10,643 nt of DNA from SIG603 sp964370405 (GTDB lineage: Bacteria; Bacillota; Clostridia; Oscillospirales; Acutalibacteraceae), in the NCBI GenBank assembly GCA_964370405.1, contig CAYJJB010000064.1, positions 1 to 10,643 on the forward strand, written 5' to 3'. The notes beneath the pieces were generated by a model. It saw nothing but the letters and a program-made list of their open reading frames with translations, was not told where the DNA came from and ran no database searches. Numbering within the stretch: the stretch's first letter is position 1; each line of letters opens with the position of its first letter. Made by a program: the position numbers and the translations under genes. This document shows, piece after piece, positions 7,037 through 10,643 of this stretch.

Positions 7037-8407
7037 TTAGCATGTAAACATGCGATACATTGCCTCAAGACAAATTTTTGCGTGAAGTTTGTATTCTTCT
7101 AAATTTATGCTTTCGTTACAGTTGTGGACATTGTTTTCAGTGCCTTTAAATGAAGCACCAAATGCAACACCGTTATTATACATTTGTCTTGCATATGTGC
7201 CGCCACCCATAGAGTAAATGTCACATTTTTCACCAGTTACAGCTTCGTAAGACTCTGACAGCAGTTTAATAAAGTCGCTATCAGCAGGTAGATAAAGTGG
7301 TGCTTGATAATGAGAATTTGCCCATGTAAGGCCTGCTTCTTCTACAGCTGTTTTAATAATGTTTTTAATTTTATCGCCATCAACGGTTACTGGATGTCTG
7401 ATATCAACCGAAAAGCTTGCGTTTTCTTCGTCCACATTTACAAGGCCTAAATTGAAAGTAAGTGCGCCGCTTGGCTCATCCGTAAAATTAACACCTATTT
7501 TAGAACCGTCATAAGTCATACCGATTTTTGTGTTTACAAACGAGAGTAAACTGCCTATTTTATTTGAAAATACACTGTGAAGCAAATCTATTAAAAGTGA
7601 AGCGGCATTTTTACCTTTTTCTGGTGCTGAGGCATGGCTTGCGACACCGTTTGATACTATACTGCAGCCAAAATCTGTTTTTGTTAAATTAAAATCTCCG
7701 TCTAGTTTGTAAGCGGCTTCGCTTAAAATATCAAATTCGCTGTCTGTGCAGTTTATTGATGCAATTGCTTTATAAGGAACTGCGTTTACAACTGTACCTG
7801 AAACAAAAGATTTTATAACAGAAGAGTCATTTTTATTTTCTACTTTGAAATTAAGTATACCTTTTTCACAGTTGCAAATACCGTAAACAGAGTCAGGAGT
7901 AAAGCCCATAGTTGGTTTTTGCTCTCTTTCAAAATAATATGGCATGTCTTCCATTCCTATTTCCTCGGCAGAACCCATTACGACACGAAGTTTTCTTTTG
8001 CCAATTACACCCTCGTCTTTAAGGGCTCTTAGGCAGTGGAGTGCAACGATTGCAGGGCCTTTGTTATCAGACACGCCTCTGCCAAATGCAAATCCATTTT
8101 TAATAATCATTTCATAAGGTGGGGTGTCCCAACCCTCGCCCTCAGGCACTACGTCAAGGTGAGCCATTACAACAGCATTTTCTTCGCCCTCGCCAATTTC
8201 TGCGTGGCAGGCATAATAATCGACATTTTTAGCGCTTAAACCATAAGATTTTGCCATGTCTACAGCAAGGTCAATAGCTTTTGCGGCATCTTTACCGAAA
8301 GGGTATTCACCTTTCTGCGGTTTCGCAACAGATGGTACAGCTACCATTTTTTCTAAATCGGACATAATGTCGTCCCAATAATTAAGTATTTTTTCTCCAA
8401 AAATCAT
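7037..8407 (-). CDS. pepV: PepV/Sapep-type M20 dipeptidase
   Basis: A 456-residue zinc dipeptidase of peptidase family M20A, cytoplasmic, cleaving dipeptides to amino acids. Expected metal ligands are visible: His83 (MAHLDVVP), Asp114 (GRGVSDNKG), Glu148-Glu149 (SAEEIGMED), Asp172 (FTPDSVYG) and His428 (NNVHNCNESI). The PepV-specific GMEDMPYYF at 151-159 and GGGTYAR at 401-407 are present. The lid domain (about 180-380) contains VASHASAPEKGKNA, as in M20 enzymes. Length fits the family (about 460-470). The ATG has AAAGGAA about 8 nt upstream. It is first gene of the minus-strand operon, driven from the promoter at 8458-8486. The annotated housekeeping role is peptide turnover; a more specific role for the operon product is not excluded. 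Confidence 0.93.
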   Translation of the reverse strand: MIFGEKILNYWDDIMSDLEKMVAVPSVAKPQKGEYPFGKDAAKAIDLAVDMAKSYGLSAKNVDYYACHAEIGEGEENAVVMAHLDVVPEGEGWDTPPYEMIIKNGFAFGRGVSDNKGPAIVALHCLRALKDEGVIGKRKLRVVMGSAEEIGMEDMPYYFEREQKPTMGFTPDSVYGICNCEKGILNFKVENKNDSSVIKSFVSGTVVNAVPYKAIASINCTDSEFDILSEAAYKLDGDFNLTKTDFGCSIVSNGVASHASAPEKGKNAASLLIDLLHSVFSNKIGSLLSFVNTKIGMTYDGSKIGVNFTDEPSGALTFNLGLVNVDEENASFSVDIRHPVTVDGDKIKNIIKTAVEEAGLTWANSHYQAPLYLPADSDFIKLLSESYEAVTGEKCDIYSMGGGTYARQMYNNGVAFGASFKGTENNVHNCNESINLEEYKLHAKICLEAMYRMFTC

Positions 8408-8457
8408 TTGAATAGTTTCCTTTCGGTTTGCATATTTTTATATTAGTTACTCTTTAT

Positions 8458-8486
8458 AAAATACGCTTTTTTAAGGGTAAAGTCAA
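8458..8486 (-). promoter_or_regulatory. Promoter of the five-gene minus-strand operon
   Basis: On the minus strand TTGACT (8481-8486), a 17-bp spacer, then TATTTT (8458-8463): five of six and four of six consensus bases. It lies about 50 bp before the pepV start. I saw no other convincing promoter inside the operon, whose intergenic gaps are all 20 bp or less. Confidence 0.55.
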
Positions 8487-8502
8487 CACTAAATTTAATT
8501 TT

Positions 8503-8507
8503 AGGGG
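8503..8507 (+). promoter_or_regulatory. Ribosome binding site that decides the spmA start
   Basis: AGGGG, 7 nt before the ATG at 8515. The frame stays open upstream to an ATG at 8428, but that start has no site and would add 29 residues not seen in the family. Confidence 0.75.
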
Positions 8508-8514
8508 TAGTAAA

Positions 8515-9102
8515 ATGATAGATTACATATGGTTTTTCATGATACTCACATCTTTTGCCTTTTCTTTATCTAGTGGAAATATAGAAAGGGTGAGCATGAG
8601 TATATTTGAAGGTGCAACAAATGCGGTAGAACTTACTATATCTCTAGTGGGAAGTATGGCGTTTTGGATGGGTATGACAAGGCTTGCAAAATGCTGTGGA
8701 ATAACTAAGTTTTTAGAAAAACTGTTTATGCCACTTATCGATTTATTATTTCCAGCATTTAAGCATAATAATCATGTAAAAGAAAAAATGGCGCTTAATT
8801 TTACAGCAAATTTAATAGGACTTGGCAATGCGGCTACTCCCTTAGGCTTGGCGGCACTTAAAGAGATGGAAAAAAATCATAGGGGAGAGTACCCAACAAA
8901 AGAAATGATTTTATTTGTTGTGATAAACACGGCTTCTTTACAAATTTTGCCAACACAAATTGCAGCAATGCGACATGCCTTTGGCAGTGGTGATGCGTTT
9001 ATGGTATTAATTCCTATTTGGATAACATCACTTTGCGTCACTATAAGTGTAATTACACTTTGCAAATTTATGGAGAAAATTAATCATGACAAATTTAGCT
9101 AA
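8515..9102 (+). CDS. spmA: Spore maturation protein A
   Basis: A 195-residue membrane protein of the nucleoside-recognition/Gate family, matching SpmA of Bacillus subtilis in length (196 as I recall). The signature is NFTANLIGLGNAATPLGLAALKEM at about 95-118 (key residues Asn-Phe-Thr-Ala-Asn and Gly-Asn-Ala-Ala-Thr-Pro). Hydrophobic segments lie at about 2-20, 36-55, 140-160 and 165-185. In Bacillus, SpmA and SpmB are needed for proper dehydration of the spore core. The start at 8515 is preferred because AGGGG lies 7 nt upstream. spmB follows with a 17-bp overlap. Unlike B. subtilis, no dacB gene precedes it; pepV diverges instead. I could not find a convincing sigma-E promoter. Confidence 0.93.
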   Translation: MIDYIWFFMILTSFAFSLSSGNIERVSMSIFEGATNAVELTISLVGSMAFWMGMTRLAKCCGITKFLEKLFMPLIDLLFPAFKHNNHVKEKMALNFTANLIGLGNAATPLGLAALKEMEKNHRGEYPTKEMILFVVINTASLQILPTQIAAMRHAFGSGDAFMVLIPIWITSLCVTISVITLCKFMEKINHDKFS

Positions 9103-9610
9103 TGTGTTTCCAGTACTTGTCGTAGCACTTATAGTGAGTATAGCATTCGTGAAATCCGTTCCGCTTTTTTCAGAGTTTATAAAAGGAGCAAAAGAGGGAA
9201 TAGACTCGGCGGTGTCGATAATGCCAACACTTATTGGAATTTTAGTGGGGATAAGCATGCTGAATTCTTCGGGGGCTATAGATGCTATATCAAATCTTTT
9301 AAGTCCTGTTTGTCAGTTTTTTAATATTCCTGTAGAAGTAGTGCCACTGGCAGTTATAAGACCAATATCTGGAAGTGGTGCAAGCTCTGCTTTAATTAAC
9401 ATATTTGAAAACGAGGGGCCAGACAGCATAGCGGGACAAATTGGTTCAGTTTTATCTGCATCAACTGACACTACTTTTTATGCAATAAGCATTTATTTTG
9501 GGGCAAAACATTATAAAAGCTTGCTTCACACTCTACCATGCGCTCTTTTTGGAGATTTTGTTGCCATGGGGCTTGCGGTTATTTCTGTTAGACTTGCAAA
9601 TTTTACCTAA
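9086..9610 (+). CDS. spmB: Spore maturation protein B
   Basis: A 174-residue integral membrane protein, partner of SpmA and close to the B. subtilis protein in length. Family marks are IMPTLIGILVGISMLNSSGAID at about 45-66 and VVPLAVIRPISGSGASSAL at about 85-103, with the second carrying the conserved RPxSGSGA turn; a further STDTTFYAISIYFG segment lies at about 126-139. The start overlaps the end of spmA by 17 bp, with GGAG about 10 nt upstream inside spmA, so the two are translated together. The role is in spore core dehydration during sporulation. The coaX promoter begins within the last codons of this gene. Confidence 0.93.
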   Translation: MTNLANVFPVLVVALIVSIAFVKSVPLFSEFIKGAKEGIDSAVSIMPTLIGILVGISMLNSSGAIDAISNLLSPVCQFFNIPVEVVPLAVIRPISGSGASSALINIFENEGPDSIAGQIGSVLSASTDTTFYAISIYFGAKHYKSLLHTLPCALFGDFVAMGLAVISVRLANFT

Positions 9611-9622
9611 ATACAATATAAT
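9594..9622 (+). promoter_or_regulatory. Sigma-A-type promoter of coaX
   Basis: TTGCAA (9594-9599), a 17-bp spacer, then TATAAT (9617-9622). The -35 box lies inside the last codons of spmB. The expected start near 9629 gives a leader of about 24 nt to the TTG at 9653. This would free coaX from the sporulation-linked spmAB transcript. Confidence 0.7.
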
Positions 9623-9652
9623 AGGAATATTATTTAAATTGGGGGAATTAAA

Positions 9653-10423
9653 TTGTTACTTGCACTTGATGTTGGAAATACAAACATAACTATGGGCGTA
9701 TATGATGATAAAAATCTGATTTTCGTTTCTCGTATGGCAACAGACACTGTGAGAATGGAAGATCAGTATGCGGTTGAAATTTCAGATATATTAAAACTGT
9801 ATAATATTGATAAAAGAGCTGTTAAAGGCGCCGTTATAAGTTCGGTTGTTCCAAGATTAACAGGCTACATTTCAAAGGCGATTAAACTTATTTTTTCAAT
9901 AGAAGCACTTGTTGTAAGTGCCGATATAGTAAAAGATTTAGAAGTAAAAGGCGGAAGCCTTAATATGTTAGGTGCTGACTTAATAGTCGGTTGTCTTGCT
10001 GCAAAACGGTTTTATTCTTATCCAAATATAGTAATAGACATGGGCACAGCGACTACCCTTTTTGTAACAGACAAGGACGGTTTTATAATAGGTGGTTCAA
10101 TTTTACCAGGGGTAGGAATATCGCTTGATGCACTGACAGGCAGGGCGGCACAGCTTTCTTCAGTAAGCTTAGAAACACCAAAGTCAGTAATAGGAACAAC
10201 CACACCGGCTTGTATTCAGTCGGGCATAATTTTTGGAGCATCGTCTATGATAGATGGACTTTGCGAGAGAATAGAAACCGAACTTGGGTATGAGTGCACA
10301 AAAATAGCAACAGGCGGACTTGCAAAAACAGTGGTAGAAAACTGTAAATCAGAGATAATTCTAAGCGATACTTTGTTACTAGATGGGCTAAAGATTATTT
10401 ATGAAGAATATCTTTTTAGTTGA
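9653..10423 (+). CDS. coaX: Type III pantothenate kinase
   Basis: A 256-residue enzyme that phosphorylates pantothenate with ATP, the first step of coenzyme A synthesis, in the cytoplasm. It belongs to the ASKHA fold: the phosphate-binding DVGNTN at 6-11, the MLGADLIVG segment at 105-113 with the conserved GAD, the second phosphate loop DMGTATT at 129-135, and GGSILPGVGIS at 147-157. The type III Arg after GAD is Leu here. Length is normal. The start codon is TTG, supported by GGGGGA 6-7 nt upstream and by the family start MLLALDVGNT. Its stop codon lies inside a short tandem repeat, and an intrinsic terminator follows about 70 bases later. Type III kinases are not feedback-inhibited by CoA. 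Confidence 0.95.
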   Translation: MLLALDVGNTNITMGVYDDKNLIFVSRMATDTVRMEDQYAVEISDILKLYNIDKRAVKGAVISSVVPRLTGYISKAIKLIFSIEALVVSADIVKDLEVKGGSLNMLGADLIVGCLAAKRFYSYPNIVIDMGTATTLFVTDKDGFIIGGSILPGVGISLDALTGRAAQLSSVSLETPKSVIGTTTPACIQSGIIFGASSMIDGLCERIETELGYECTKIATGGLAKTVVENCKSEIILSDTLLLDGLKIIYEEYLFS

Positions 10424-10448
10424 GAGTTGATAGTTGAGAGTTGATAGT
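10418..10448 (+). repeat. Tandem 14-bp repeat overlapping the coaX stop
   Basis: Two exact copies of AGTTGAGAGTTGAT (10418-10431 and 10432-10445), then AGT of a third. The first copy encodes the last Ser codon and the TGA stop of coaX. The unit is itself made of AGTTGA and GAGTTGA steps. Such GTTGA-type tracts resemble short intergenic repeats I have met in clostridial genomes, but copy number elsewhere cannot be seen here. Confidence 0.8.
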
Positions 10449-10455
10449 GGTGGTG

Positions 10456-10470
10456 AAATGCTTCGCATTT
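10456..10470. repeat. Small hairpin AAATGC-TTC-GCATTT
   Basis: A perfect 6-bp inverted repeat with a 3-nt loop, directly after the tandem repeat and a TGGTGG stretch. It is not followed by a T-tract, so it is not a terminator. It probably belongs to the same short element as the tandem repeat. Confidence 0.5.
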
Positions 10471-10495
10471 TCGACTGTATGAGCTCCATTAATAT

Positions 10496-10537
10496 AAAAA
10501 GCTAGCACTTTGAAAATGAAGTGTTAGCTTTTTGTTT
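10496..10537 (+). terminator. Intrinsic terminator of coaX
   Basis: A 15-bp stem, AAAAAGCTAGCACTT with AAGTGTTAGCTTTTT, an 8-nt loop TGAAAATG and a T-rich tail CTTTTTGTTT. The single non-Watson-Crick pair is G-T on the plus strand (a G-U pair in plus RNA, A-C in minus RNA), which indicates that the functional transcript runs in the coaX direction. Confidence 0.85.
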
Positions 10538-10588
10538 ATCTATTATTTTTTATCTGTTTACCCACGTTGGGTTCAAGTCCTTCTGCAT

Positions 10589-10624
10589 AAAAAAAGAACC
10601 CATCTGATAGATGAGTTCTTTTTT
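10589..10624 (-). terminator. Intrinsic terminator downstream of the edge tRNA
   Basis: A 15-nt stem (10590-10604 with 10610-10624) around the 5-nt TGATA, ending in seven T on the minus strand. Its one mismatch is C-A on the plus strand but a U-G pair in minus-strand RNA, so it serves transcription coming from the tRNA at the right edge. It starts 3 bases past the tRNA CCA end. Confidence 0.8.
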
Positions 10625-10627
10625 ATT

Positions 10628-10643
10628 TGGCAGGGGCCCAAGG
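10628..10643 (-). tRNA. 3' end of a tRNA cut by the window edge, tRNA-Trp-like
   Basis: Read on the minus strand, the last 16 bases are CCTTGGGCCCCTGCCA. They parse as the 3' strand of a T stem (CCTTG, with the invariant C61), a seven-base acceptor strand GGCCCCT, discriminator G73 and an encoded CCA. The acceptor implies a tRNA beginning AGGGGCC; A1-U72 with G73 is typical of bacterial tRNA-Trp, though the anticodon lies outside the window. The terminator immediately after the CCA supports a real gene. Confidence 0.6.

Noticed and set aside
8430..8462. A sigma-E-like promoter before spmA (GCATATT and TATAAAAT)
   Set aside because: The spacer is about 18 nt, longer than the usual 14-15, and the -10 lacks the CATA start. 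The similarity is what AT-rich DNA gives by chance.
8428..8514. An in-frame extension of spmA from an ATG at 8428
   Set aside because: No ribosome binding site precedes it, it would add 29 residues absent from SpmA proteins, and it would cover the pepV promoter. AGGGG before 8515 marks the real start.
9028..9258. Minus-strand open frame across the spmA/spmB junction
   Set aside because: It lies antisense to two well-recognised genes, and its serine/threonine- and isoleucine-rich composition is what the complement of membrane-protein codons gives.

Overview
The window is AT-rich chromosomal DNA with densely packed genes, strong Shine-Dalgarno sites (GGAGG/AGGAG types) and GTG and TTG starts beside ATG. 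Together with spmA/spmB (spore maturation) and a type III pantothenate kinase, this points to a spore-forming, low-GC Firmicute, most likely a member of the Clostridia. I see no insertion sequence, phage gene or CRISPR array.

Layout. Left part (1-2973): a GNAT acetyltransferase (-) and an aldo/keto reductase (+) diverge from two near-consensus sigma-A promoters. A perfect inverted repeat terminates the reductase and a convergent VOC-fold (glyoxalase-like) gene. The VOC gene diverges from an AraC-type regulator across a 126-bp spacer with a 12-bp palindrome and two identical 12-bp repeats 52 bp apart, so the regulator may control itself and the VOC gene. Middle part (8407 down to 2976, minus strand): an apparent five-gene operon with gaps of 10 and 19 bp, an 8-bp overlap and a 20-bp gap. 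It encodes a PepV-type dipeptidase, an HD-domain phosphohydrolase, a small protein resembling the N-terminal beta domain of CehA/McbA-type metallohydrolases, the matching PHP-domain metallohydrolase, and a strongly divergent methionyl-tRNA-synthetase-like protein. Right part (8515-10423, plus strand): spmA and spmB overlap by 17 bp and are followed by coaX, which has its own consensus promoter starting inside spmB. After coaX come a short tandem repeat, a small hairpin and an intrinsic terminator. The right edge cuts a minus-strand tRNA, tRNA-Trp-like at its 3' end, with its own terminator.

How the genes work together. spmA/spmB act in spore cortex and core dehydration, and coaX in coenzyme A synthesis. 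The reductase, VOC protein and acetyltransferase are single accessory enzymes. The operon is the least explained part. Its last protein keeps the MetRS architecture and HIGH motif, but has KASSS instead of KMSKS, several changed methionine-pocket positions, a C-C-C-H zinc-ligand set and an insertion of about 65 residues just before the WGVPVP segment. It looks like a specialised paralogue rather than the housekeeping enzyme. Why it sits with a split PHP metallohydrolase, an HD hydrolase and a dipeptidase is unknown, and this is the best candidate here for an undescribed system. All family assignments were made by reading motifs; no database search was run.
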